Assembly: GCF_000243095.1 (NCBI RefSeq)
Contig: NZ_AHJE01000042.1
Location: 62,001 to 126,000 of the forward strand
DNA from: Cupriavidus basilensis OR16
Lineage (GTDB): Bacteria > Pseudomonadota > Gammaproteobacteria > Burkholderiales > Burkholderiaceae
Reading direction: 5' to 3'
Length of the DNA: 64,000 bases
The notes under the pieces are model-generated. The model ran no database searches. It saw nothing but the letters and a program-made list of their open reading frames with translations, and had not been told where the DNA came from. Each line of letters opens with the position of its first letter. Positions within the stretch are counted from its first letter, which is position 1. The translations under genes and the position numbers were made by a program. Shown in pieces: positions 49,346-57,904 of the stretch.

Positions 49346-49756
49346 TCACGCCGGCTTGCCGGTGACGAGGCCGATCTGGTTCAGGTCGATGCGCCTGAGC
49401 AGGTCCAGCACCTCCACCACCTTTGCGTACTGCACGGCGGCGTCGCCCCGCACGATCACGGGGAAATCCGGCGTGAGCGCCTTCTCCGTGCGCAGGCGCT
49501 CCTCCAGCTCCGGCAGCGTGACCGGATAGGCGTCGAGGAACACCTGGCCCGCGTTGTCGATCGTGATGGCCTTGGTCTTGGGCTTCTCCAGCGCGACCGA
49601 TGAACTCGCCTTGGGCAGGTCCACCTTGATGCCCGGGATGCTGGCATTGCTGGTCAGGATGAAAATCACCAGCACCACCAGCAGCACGTCGACGAAGGGC
49701 GTGATGTTGATGCCGCCCGTGCGCTTCTTGGTGCCGAACTTGGCTGCGTATGCCAT
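49346..49756 (-). CDS. exbD: Biopolymer transport protein ExbD
   Basis: The 136-residue protein has the ExbD/TolR layout: a short cytoplasmic start, one membrane helix with the essential aspartate (ITPFVDVLLVVLVIFIL, Asp23) and a periplasmic domain ending in DLLRRIDLNQIGLVTGKPA. The Asp takes part in proton flow. It lies 15 nt after exbB and 10 nt before tonB, so the three are one unit. Cytoplasmic sequence RTGGINITPF is the standard family motif. Nothing is unusual in length or residues. Confidence 0.95.
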   Translation of the reverse strand: MAYAAKFGTKKRTGGINITPFVDVLLVVLVIFILTSNASIPGIKVDLPKASSSVALEKPKTKAITIDNAGQVFLDAYPVTLPELEERLRTEKALTPDFPVIVRGDAAVQYAKVVEVLDLLRRIDLNQIGLVTGKPA

Positions 49757-49771
49757 GGCCGTGCGCTCCCC

Positions 49772-51565
49772 TTAAGCCCGGTGCAGGGCAGCGGGGACGC
49801 GACGTCCCTCGCCCTGCTCTTCGGCCAGGCGCGTGGCGAACTCGTCCACGAACACTGCCATGTCGGCGCCGATCGAATCCGAGCGCGAGGCAAGCCAGTT
49901 GTAGCCGAACAGCGCGGGAATCGCGACACCCAGGCCGGCAGCGGTACACAGCAAGGCCGCGGCCATGCCCGGTGCTACCGAGTTGATGTCCACCGCGCCG
50001 GCCATGGCCGCCACGACGAACACCAGCATGATCCCGATCACGGTGCCGAACAGGCCCACGTACGGTGCGCCTTCGATGGTGGTCGACAGCCAGTTCATGC
50101 GCTTGGCCATGCGCTCGCTCTCGCGCACCATGACGCCATCCATGGCCGCGCGGATCGCACTGATGGTCGCGTCGGAGACCGCGTTGAGGTCGTAGCCCTT
50201 CTGATGGCGGCGGTGCAGTTCCTCGACCGCCATTTCATACAGGCGCCACAGCGACGAGTCCGCCTTGACGGCCTCGGGTACGCGGTTGCTCTTGGCCAGC
50301 TGGTCCAGCGGCGCGCCGGCCGCTTCGCGGAAATGCACCATGAAAGCGGCGTTGGCGCGCGAGGTGGCACCGTAGCTGCGGCCCTTGCTGATCATGATGG
50401 CCCACGACAGCGCCATCATGATGCCGAGCAGGCCCACCACGATCCAGGCGTCCAGCGGCATGGCGGCGAGGATGAAGCCGAAGTGGCTCTTGCCGGCCTG
50501 CTGCTCGTCCGCGCCGAACACGGCCAGGCGCGATTCAGCGCCTTGCGATACGGCGTCGGCAAGGATCAGCGCATCGGGGCGCGCAACCTTGGACAGGCGC
50601 ACTTCATCGATGGCGCCGGAAAGCGGGCTCAGCGCGGTAGCTGCGGCCGGTGCGTTGGCGGAGGCCGTGGCATCGGCGCCGAGGGTGGCCGGCGTGTTCA
50701 TCGCCGGCAAGCCGGTTGCGAGCGAGGCGGCGGGACGTCCGCCGACATACAGCGCCACGCTCTTGCCATCGGACTTGACGGCCAGGTGCGACCACTGCCC
50801 CGCCTGCACGGGCTGGCCGGGATTGCTGCGCTGGCCATTGACCTGCACGAACGGCACACCCTGGTCGATGCCGATGACGAGCTCGCCCGCGCCATCGCGG
50901 CGCGCATAGACGACCTGCTGCGGGCCAAGCTTCTCGGGGCGTACCCAGGCGGAGAATCCGAACGGCGCGCCGGCGGCCTGTGCCAGCGACGGCGACGACG
51001 GCAGCACCAGCGGGGCGGTGCCGAGCTGCGCGCCCTTGCCGATCACCGTGCCGTCGATGCTCACCACGGCGGTCTGGCTGTGGTTGCCGTAAGCCGTGGT
51101 ATCGCGTGCCGGCACGCTGCCTTCGGCAAAGTGGTAGACCAGCATGTAGTCCGGGTCGAAGGTCCGCTGGCCATTGCCCGATGCGGGCGCCTTGGTGTTG
51201 CCGTAGTACATCCACAGTTGCTGCGGGCCCGCCGCCGAGACCGATGGAACGTCGATCCAGATCAGCGCGATGCCCAGGAGCGGATCGAACTGTTCGATCT
51301 GGTGGTTGAGCACCGTCTTGTCGTCGGCGGCAACAAAGCGCAGGTCGGCGCCGGTCTCGCTCACGCCTTCAAAGCTGAAGTTGCCGGTATGCAGGCGCAG
51401 CAGCACCGGGGTGCGGCCCGCATCGCCGCCGATTGCGCCGGCCTTGGGGCCGGCGTCGATCGTGATCGGCTTGCGATAGGCCCAGTCGGGCTGCCACCAG
51501 GCATGGGCCAGGTCCGGCAAGAGGGTGCTCAGCAGCGTGAGCACGAGCAATAGGATGCGTCGCAT
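49772..51565 (-). CDS. exbB: ExbB/TolQ proton channel fused to a DUF2341/LamG-like periplasmic region
   Basis: The 597-residue protein is more than twice the length of ordinary ExbB (about 240). It has a signal peptide (LLLVLTLLSTLLPDLAHA), then a DUF2341-type domain (residues about 25-130; WWQPDWAYRKPITID, LIWIDVPSVSA, LWMYYGN). A LamG/concanavalin-like domain follows (residues about 140-320; LVYHFAEGS, PFGFSAWVRPEKLG, GQWSHLAVKSDGKSVALYVGG, GAIDEVRLSKVAR). The MotA/TolQ/ExbB channel comes last, with membrane helices near 372-393 and 490-550 (STTIEGAPYVGLFGTVIGIM, ALLCTAAGLGVAIPALFGYN). The added domains would sit in the periplasm and may bind glycans. It starts the exbB-exbD-tonB unit just after tpsB. 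Confidence 0.9.
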   Translation of the reverse strand: MRRILLLVLTLLSTLLPDLAHAWWQPDWAYRKPITIDAGPKAGAIGGDAGRTPVLLRLHTGNFSFEGVSETGADLRFVAADDKTVLNHQIEQFDPLLGIALIWIDVPSVSAAGPQQLWMYYGNTKAPASGNGQRTFDPDYMLVYHFAEGSVPARDTTAYGNHSQTAVVSIDGTVIGKGAQLGTAPLVLPSSPSLAQAAGAPFGFSAWVRPEKLGPQQVVYARRDGAGELVIGIDQGVPFVQVNGQRSNPGQPVQAGQWSHLAVKSDGKSVALYVGGRPAASLATGLPAMNTPATLGADATASANAPAAATALSPLSGAIDEVRLSKVARPDALILADAVSQGAESRLAVFGADEQQAGKSHFGFILAAMPLDAWIVVGLLGIMMALSWAIMISKGRSYGATSRANAAFMVHFREAAGAPLDQLAKSNRVPEAVKADSSLWRLYEMAVEELHRRHQKGYDLNAVSDATISAIRAAMDGVMVRESERMAKRMNWLSTTIEGAPYVGLFGTVIGIMLVFVVAAMAGAVDINSVAPGMAAALLCTAAGLGVAIPALFGYNWLASRSDSIGADMAVFVDEFATRLAEEQGEGRRVPAALHRA

Positions 51566-51621
51566 GACAATGGTTCTCGGTTAGCTCGTAAGGAGTCGAT
51601 GTAGTGGGTTGGAAGCGGCGA

Positions 51622-52795
51622 TCAATAGCTGGCGGTGACGCTGAAGTTCACCCGCGGGTCGCCGCGCTCCGTGCGTGGCCCGGCCTTGAGCGGATAGCCC
51701 AGGTCCAGGCGCCCGGTGACCTTCTGGCCGAGGCGGAACGTGGTGCCCACGCCCACCGAGGCAAGCGAGAAATTGCTTTGCTGCTCGGGCAACGGATCGC
51801 GCAGGCGCACCTGGCCGGCGTCGGCAAACAGGTAGGCACGCCAGTTTTCAACCACGGAAGTAAAGAAGGCGAGCGGTGGCGTACGCAGTTCGACGGACCC
51901 GACCACGCCGTAGTCGCCGGTGGTCTCGGCCGACAGGTAGCCGCGCACCGAGTTCATGCCGCCGGCCGCGATCTGCTCGTTCGACACCAGCGGCGAATCC
52001 GTGATCTGGGCAGCCAGGCGCCAGCCCAGCTGCGCGTTCCCGGCGAACGTGTAGGAGCCGTTGGTATCGCCCTTGAGCACCATGAAGCTTGGCGACGCCT
52101 TGTAGCGCTTGTAGTCGAATTGCTGCGCCGTGCTACCGTAGCCGAGGAAGCTGCGCGTGCCTGCGACCAGCGACAGGTTCAGGCCATAGGTGCCGCGCTC
52201 CGTCTGCCCGAAGCCCGAATAGCCCAGCGTGATCGGCGCGTACTTGAGCGGCACCGTGTCGCCGGCGCTGCCCAGGCGCGTCACCTCTTCGTTGTCCTTG
52301 AAGTCCACGCCGGCGCTGAAGCGGCACCGCGCCTTCCGCCAGCGCGGGCACCTGCTCGCGCACCTCCACGGGCGAGTTGTACTGCGCGCCGACCACGCGC
52401 ACGCGGCCCACCTTGGTCTCGCTCACCTGCAGGAAGACCACGCCGCCAACAGCCTGCTGCTCGGGCAGGTCCACGTACACCGATTGAAAGCCCTTGGCCT
52501 GGTAGGCCGCCAGCAGCGCGTCGCGCGCGCCCTCGATATCCTTCATCGTGCGCTTCGGCCCAAGGAAAGGCGTGACCGCGCGCTCGATCGCGCGCGCATC
52601 CAGCACCGTGTTCCCACGCACGATGTACTCGTTGATGTCGACGCGGCGTTCCGCATCGGCCTGCACACCAGGCGTTGCTGCCTCGGTGGCAGCGGGCGCC
52701 TGCGCCATTGCGGTTCCCTGCGCCCCTAGTCCCAGTACCGCCAGACACAGCGCCCTCCAGCGCGCGGACGCATCGTTCTTGTTCTTTTCATGCAT
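51622..52795 (-). pseudogene. TpsB (ShlB/FhaC/HecB-type) outer-membrane transporter, internally deleted
   Basis: The N-terminal part has a signal peptide (ALCLAVLGLGAQGTAMAQ) and a POTRA domain (residues about 40-165; VDINEYIVRGNTVLDARAIE, GVVFLQVSETKVGRVRVVG). The C-terminal part, in another frame, holds the last half of the barrel (SAGVDFKDNEEVTRLG, SLVAGTRSFLGYGS, GYPLKAGPRTERGDPRVNFS) and ends in a terminal aromatic residue. TpsB proteins are about 550-580 residues, whereas the coding region here holds only about 391 codons. The second POTRA and early barrel strands, roughly 160-190 residues, are missing at the join near 52308-52330. If true, the transporter would not work; if an assembly collapse, the full gene is the partner of tpsA. 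It is the first gene of the minus-strand cluster. Confidence 0.85.
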
Positions 52796-52977
52796 GTGTT
52801 TGCTCAATCCCTTGCGAAACAATTGCCGTCGTTCCCTTGCGCCGGCGCCCCAAGCGATATCGCAAAAGGCATTGCGTGCCGCGCTATGCGAAAGGCGGCG
52901 CTACACTTCAGGCATAGCACCAATGCCGCCAATACCGCCAATACCGCTGTTGGCGATCAACGAAGACGGAGCACAGA

Positions 52978-53310
52978 ATGCGCAAATGGCTAATAGTTGT
53001 CGCGATTGCCGTGGGCAGCCTTGGCACAGCCGGTCCGCTGCACGCGGCGGAGCCCCCCCCACCGATGGGGGATGCCGCGGCGAGTTGTGTCGAGGTGGAA
53101 GTCAATGGCGCACGGGCCCCGTCGTTTCCCTGCCTGACGCAGAAACTGAGCCCCAAGCCTGCCCCCGGACAGGCCCCCTCCGAGCGCAAGCTGGCATCCG
53201 AGAGCATCGTGGAGCGGCCCTCCAATGCGTTGGGGCTGTTCAACTATTCGGCGACCAGCCACCGCATGGGCAATACCTTCGGCACATCGGTCACGCCGCA
53301 GCGGCCATAG
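52978..53310 (+). CDS. Small secreted protein of unknown function
   Basis: The 110-residue protein starts with a clear signal peptide (KWLIVVAIAVGSLGTAGPLHA, cut near residue 23). The mature part is Pro- and Ser-rich with two cysteines (CVEVEVNGARAPSFPC), which could form one disulfide, and a C-terminal segment ALGLFNYSATSHRMGNTFG. No family was recognised. It is divergent from tpsB across 182 nt, so the two may share a regulatory region. It is followed after 53 nt by a membrane protein gene on the same strand. A link to the TPS cluster is only positional. Confidence 0.72.
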   Translation: MRKWLIVVAIAVGSLGTAGPLHAAEPPPPMGDAAASCVEVEVNGARAPSFPCLTQKLSPKPAPGQAPSERKLASESIVERPSNALGLFNYSATSHRMGNTFGTSVTPQRP

Positions 53311-53363
53311 CCGCGTTAGCGGCAAACCCGCTAGCCCACTGGAATTTCTTTAAAGGAAAAGAC

Positions 53364-53831
53364 GTGCCATTCATCATCGCCGGCCTAGCATTGATCGGTG
53401 CCCTCATCTATGGCGCGGTCCGCTTGTACGCGACGGTGGCCGCGGCCTATGGCGCGATTGCCGGGACCGCTGCAGTCGTGTTCTGCGCGGCGCTGCTCGC
53501 GGCCTTCGTCGCAAGCCTGGTTCGCCGCTACCGCGCGATCCACGGGGTCAAGATCAAGGGCGAGCGCATCCTGTCGCTGGAAGGCGCGTGGGGGGCAATG
53601 CGCGTGGATCCGGAACGCAAGCGTGGCGCACTGGATGTCGACGGACAGCAGGCGAAGTTTATTTTTGCGGATATAGCGAGTGCCAACGCGTTGCAGAACG
53701 GCGGCGAATGGAGGCTTGAATTACGTCTTGAACACAATGCGCGAGGCAGCTGGCATATCCCGATGGCGAGTCGCAAGGAGGCGCTCCGCTGGGCCAGGAT
53801 ATTCGAGCTTGCCGCGGTGCAAAAGCTCTAA
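53364..53831 (+). CDS. Unknown membrane protein with C-terminal soluble domain
   Basis: The start is GTG at 53364, supported by AAAGGA 8 nt upstream; the frame is open much further upstream but overlaps the preceding secreted-protein gene without similarity. The 155-residue protein has two membrane helices (residues about 3-22 and 30-58) and a soluble part (residues about 65-155; IKGERILSLEGAWGAMRVDPE, GGEWRLELRLEHNARGSWHIP) that looks beta-rich, like a small PH-type domain. No family was named. It is probably cotranscribed with the gene before it. Confidence 0.7.
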   Translation: MPFIIAGLALIGALIYGAVRLYATVAAAYGAIAGTAAVVFCAALLAAFVASLVRRYRAIHGVKIKGERILSLEGAWGAMRVDPERKRGALDVDGQQAKFIFADIASANALQNGGEWRLELRLEHNARGSWHIPMASRKEALRWARIFELAAVQKL

Positions 53832-53889
53832 AGCCGGGGGCGCATGGCAACACCATGATAGACCGCGCGCTCGCCTCGGGATGGCTTGG

Positions 53890-54417
53890 CTACTCGAGGA
53901 ATACGTAGTCCGCGCGATACGGCACGCGGCTTTCCTGTCCTTCCTGGGTGCAAGCCTGGGCGGGCGCGATGCCGCCTTGCGTGTTCAACCGCTGAACGTA
54001 ACGCACCGCGGCAAACAAGCCCGCCCCCCCGGAACTCGTCGCCTGCAACAGCAGGAGCGGAATGCTGTCCGGCGCCCGCGCATTCGCCGCCTGCCGCAAT
54101 ACTTTGCCGGTCACCGTGCTGCCGTCGGGCGCTGCCCAGGTCGGCCCGGCGTAATGCCGGACGACGAGCTTGCCGGAATCGTCGCGCAGTTCCGCCTCGG
54201 GGGCTTTGAACGCCCACGACAAGGCATTGCCCTGAGCGCGCTTGCACACATAGATCTGCACGCCGGATGCGTGCAGGACCGCGATCGAACGGCTAGCGTC
54301 GGGGGGCTGGAGTTCGGGCGGCGCGGCTTCCTGGGCAATGGCGCAGGAAACCAGCAAACACGCCCCGGCGAGGGCGAAGCGATGCGATTTGCGACTACCG
54401 TGGAAATCTTGCCACAT
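53890..54417 (-). CDS. DUF3455 secreted protein
   Basis: The 175-residue protein has a signal peptide (FALAGACLLVSCAIAQ) followed by a DUF3455 domain. Family blocks include GVQIYVCKRAQGNALSWAFKAPEAEL, HYAGPTWAAPDGSTVTGKV, the PLLLLQATSSGGAGLFAAVRYVQRLNTQGG core and the final VPYRADYVFLE. These proteins are predicted to be exported, sometimes as lipoproteins; the function is unknown. The start ATG at 54417 has AGGAGG 5 nt upstream. Three cysteines are present in the mature part or signal. It converges on the gene at 53364-53831 and is divergent from the small gene at 54597. Confidence 0.85.
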   Translation of the reverse strand: MWQDFHGSRKSHRFALAGACLLVSCAIAQEAAPPELQPPDASRSIAVLHASGVQIYVCKRAQGNALSWAFKAPEAELRDDSGKLVVRHYAGPTWAAPDGSTVTGKVLRQAANARAPDSIPLLLLQATSSGGAGLFAAVRYVQRLNTQGGIAPAQACTQEGQESRVPYRADYVFLE

Positions 54418-54596
54418 ACAGCCTCCTTGCCTGGGCCCGTTCGGAATAGTACCTCCGGCTCGGCTGCGAGAGTACGGCAAAAACGAGCACTGGAACTTTG
54501 CAGGGCTGACGGCTACGCTATTAGGCGGGCCGTCGCGCCAGGTGAGCGCGCGAGGGCCATCGGCGTTGTATCGACCTTGATCGGAAGGAGTCACCC

Positions 54597-54920
54597 ATGA
54601 AGATCGCTATCGCATTGGCAATTGCAGTTCTCGTACCTGGCACCCTTTACGCCGCAGGCCCTGCAAATCCGGCAGATCGCTACGACTACAACATGCGCAG
54701 TACCAACAAGGACGGCTACGTGCCGGACCCGCAGCGGACTACCAACAAGGATGGCTACGTGCCGGACACCGCGAAGGCCAACGACAAGTTCGACCCGTAC
54801 ACCCAGGGTGCGAATCAAAACACGGCCTCGGCGCTCACCGACACAAAGACGTCGACCAAAAAAGCGGCTGGCAAGGCACCAAGCCATAAAAAGGCAACCA
54901 CGACCGGCATGGACAAGTAG
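54597..54920 (+). CDS. Small secreted protein with TNKDGYVPD repeats
   Basis: The 107-residue protein has a signal peptide (AIALAIAVLVPGTLYA, cut near residue 20). The mature part is hydrophilic and contains the nine-residue motif TNKDGYVPD twice (residues about 36-44 and 49-57), with RYDYNM before and KFDPYTQG after. The C-terminal 35 residues are Lys/Thr-rich (TKTSTKKAAGKAPSHKK). The start is preceded by GGAAGGAG. No family was recognised. The acidic repeat could bind a cation, but this is a guess. Confidence 0.72.
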   Translation: MKIAIALAIAVLVPGTLYAAGPANPADRYDYNMRSTNKDGYVPDPQRTTNKDGYVPDTAKANDKFDPYTQGANQNTASALTDTKTSTKKAAGKAPSHKKATTTGMDK

Positions 54921-55020
54921 AAATAGCGTGGCCTGATGAATCCGAGGCGGCGATATGGCGGCAATAGGGCGGCAGTCAGGCAGCGATGCGCAAGCCCGCG
55001 GCATGGCCGCACCAAAGAAA

Positions 55021-55049
55021 AAGCCCCGCAGGAAGCTGCGGGGCTTTTT
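55021..55049 (-). terminator. Terminator downstream of tRNA-Ile2
   Basis: AAGCCCCGCAG and CTGCGGGGCTT form an 11-bp stem with a GAAG loop, flanked by A and T runs on both sides. On the minus strand it follows the tRNA CCA end by a few bases and ends the rpoD-tRNA region; it can also act on the plus strand. Confidence 0.88.
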
Positions 55050-55055
55050 CAACAA

Positions 55056-55134
<79 letters not shown>

Positions 55135-55161
55135 AGGAAAGTCAGACCGGCATGATACCGA

Positions 55162-57713
55162 TCAACTACCTTCGAGGAAACTCTTAAGCTTATCAGAGCG
55201 GCTGGGGTGACGCAGCTTGCGCAATGCCTTGGCTTCTATTTGCCGGATCCGCTCGCGGGTAACGTCGAACTGCTTGCCCACTTCTTCCAGCGTGTGATCG
55301 GTGCTCATTTCGATGCCGAAACGCATGCGCAGCACCTTGGCTTCACGCGGCGTGAGCGAATCCAGCACGTCCTTGACGACGTCGCGCATGGAGCCGTGCA
55401 GCGCCGCTTCGGCCGGGGCCAGCGTGTTGGTGTCTTCGATGAAGTCGCCCAGATGGGAGTCGTCGTCGTCACCGATCGGCGTTTCCATGGAGATCGGTTC
55501 CTTCGCGATCTTCATGATCTTGCGGATCTTGTCTTCCGGCATCTCCATCTTCTCGGCCAGCGTTGCCGGATCCGGCTCGTTGCCGGTTTCCTGCAGGATC
55601 TGGCGTGAGATGCGGTTCATCTTGTTGATCGTTTCGATCATGTGCACCGGGATACGGATGGTGCGCGCCTGATCGGCGATCGAACGGGTGATGGCCTGGC
55701 GGATCCACCACGTCGCGTAGGTCGAGAACTTGTAGCCGCGGCGGTATTCGAACTTGTCCACCGCCTTCATCAGGCCGATATTGCCTTCCTGGATCAGGTC
55801 GAGGAACTGCAGGCCGCGGTTGGTGTATTTCTTGGCGATCGAGATCACCAGGCGCAGGTTGGCCTCGGTCATCTCGCGCTTGGCTTCGCGGGCGCGCTTC
55901 TCGCCCTCGCTCATCTTGCGGTTGACTTCCTTGAGCTCCTTCAGCGGCAGCACCACACGCAACTGCAGGTCGATCAGCTTTTGCTGCAGCTCGCGCACGG
56001 CGGGCACATTGCGCTCGACGATGGTGCTGTACGACTTGCCGTCCTTGATGATCGTGTCGATCCACTCAAGGTTGGTTTCATTGCCCGGGAAACGGGCAAC
56101 GAAATCCGCGCGCGGCATGCCGCATTTGTCCACCACGATTTTCAGGATGGAGCGCTCGAGCTTGCGCACTTCGTCCACCTGGCCACGCAGCGTGTCGCAC
56201 AGGCGTTCGACGTTGCGGGCGGTGAAGCGGATGCTCATCAGCTCGTTCAGGATGGCTTCCTGGGCTTTGACGTAGGACTTGGACTTGTAGCCTTCCTTCT
56301 CGAACGAGCGGCGCATCTTGTCGAACTGCTCGGCAATCACGCGGAATTTTTCCAGCGCGGCCAGCTTCAGTTCCTCGAGCTGGCGCGCGGAGGCAGCCAG
56401 GCCGCCAGCCTCGTCGTCCTCGTCTTCGTCGGATTCCTCGCCGTCGGACTCCAGGTCGTCTTCCTCGGCAGCCACCACCACGGCCGGGGCCGGGGGGCCA
56501 CGGGCACGTCCGCGGCATTCGGGTCGATCAGGCCATCGACGAACTCGTCGATCTTGATTTCATCGTTGGCAACGCGCTCGGCCAGGGCCAGGATCTCGGA
56601 GATCGTGACCGGGCAGGCGGCGATCGCCATCACCATGTCTTTCAGGCCGGCCTCGATGCGCTTGGCGATCTCGATTTCGCCTTCGCGCGTGAGCAGCTCC
56701 ACCGTGCCCATCTCGCGCATGTACATGCGCACGGGGTCGGTGGTCCGGCCAAACTCGGAGTCAACGGTAGAAAGCGCAGCTTCAGCCTCTTCCTCGGCTT
56801 CTTCTTCGCTGGTGGCCGACGGGGCGTTGTCGTTGAGCAGCAGCGTTTCCGCGTCGGGGGCTTGCTCGTAGACGGCGATGCCGATGTCGTTGAGCGTGGC
56901 GACCAGCGTGTCGATCGTTTCCGAATCGACCATGTCGTCCGGCAGGTGATCGTTGATTTCCGCGTAGGTCAGGTAGCCGCGCGACTTGCCCAGCTTGATC
57001 AGCGCCTTGAGCTTCTGGCGGCGCGCTTCCAGTTCTTCCTCGGTGCCCTGTTGCGTCGAGGCGAACTCTTTCAGCAAGGCCTTTTCCTTGGCCTTGCGGT
57101 CGCGAGCCCTTTGCTTTTCGCTCTTGGGCGCGACAGCCGGCGTTGCGGCCGCCGGCGTCTCGTCTTCGTAAAGCTCTTCAGTCACGTCGTCTGGTGTGCT
57201 GTCGTCCTGCTGCGCTCCGGCCTTGGGCTTGCGGCCACGCTTCTTCGGCTCCGGCTTGACTGCCGGAGCGGCGGGACGCTCGGATGCAACGGGGGCGGAA
57301 GTTGTGGCGGGCGGCGTGGCCTCGGGCGCGGCGGCGCCTGGCATGGCGTCTCCGGTCTTGGCGCTGGTCGCTGCCGTATTCTTGCTCTCGACTTCGGTAT
57401 TCTGCTGTTTCGCCACGGTAATACTCTTGCCTTTCACAGGTGCAGACGCGGCGTTCTTGCCGCTTGTATTGGCGCTATCGCCGCTCTCGTGTGCCGAAGT
57501 CGAGGGCCTCAAGTTTTCGGATAGGCGGGTCCCGGTGGAAGTGGACGCTGCGGGCGCCTTGGCGCTCCGAGCGGTCTTGGCAGGCACGGGCTGGGCTGGC
57601 GCCTTGACTGACGCGGCTGCCTTGGCAGCCGCCGTTATTTTCACGGACGCCTTGCCGCTCCCCGATTGGGGAGCTTTAGTGGAAACCTTTTCGGTTGCTT
57701 TGGCCTTTGCCAT
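55162..57713 (-). CDS. rpoD: Primary sigma factor RpoD (sigma-70), one frame break
   Basis: The housekeeping sigma factor. The N-terminal 200 residues are a long Ala/Lys/Pro-rich extension ([38 protein letters not shown]) typical of beta-proteobacterial RpoD, followed by region 1.1 ([20 protein letters not shown]) and 1.2 ([20 protein letters not shown]). After the break come regions 2 ([36 protein letters not shown]), 3 and 4 ([18 protein letters not shown], [19 protein letters not shown]). The switch is near 56495-56505, where the minus strand has six C; a seventh C restores [15 protein letters not shown] and a protein of 850 residues. RpoD is essential, so this is almost surely a sequencing error. 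The start MAKAKATEK is at 57713. Confidence 0.95.
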
Positions 57714-57904
57714 TGGCACGCTCACTTTCACCAGAAGGGGAGAGAAAGATTCCGCTATCGAAACCGGCAATTGTAGCACGTCACAATTAGCCAGCTTCCC
57801 ATCAGGTGAGGTTTTCACCTGAAAAATCAAGGCTTAAGCGCAGCCAGGCTGCGCCAAACCTTCACTTATTTGTCACCATCCGCCTTGCCCGACCTACCGG
57901 ACGG

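Noticed and set aside
49781..51553. 590-codon plus-strand open frame opposite the exbB fusion
   Set aside because: Mirror of a clear ExbB/LamG coding region; no independent evidence.
26021..52795. Genomic island or prophage carrying the secretion cluster
   Set aside because: No integrase, transposase, tRNA-flanked direct repeats or clear change in base composition was seen at the borders; horizontal transfer cannot be shown from the sequence alone.
55642..56871. 409-codon plus-strand open frame opposite rpoD
   Set aside because: Antisense to sigma-70 regions 1.2 to 3, no family similarity.
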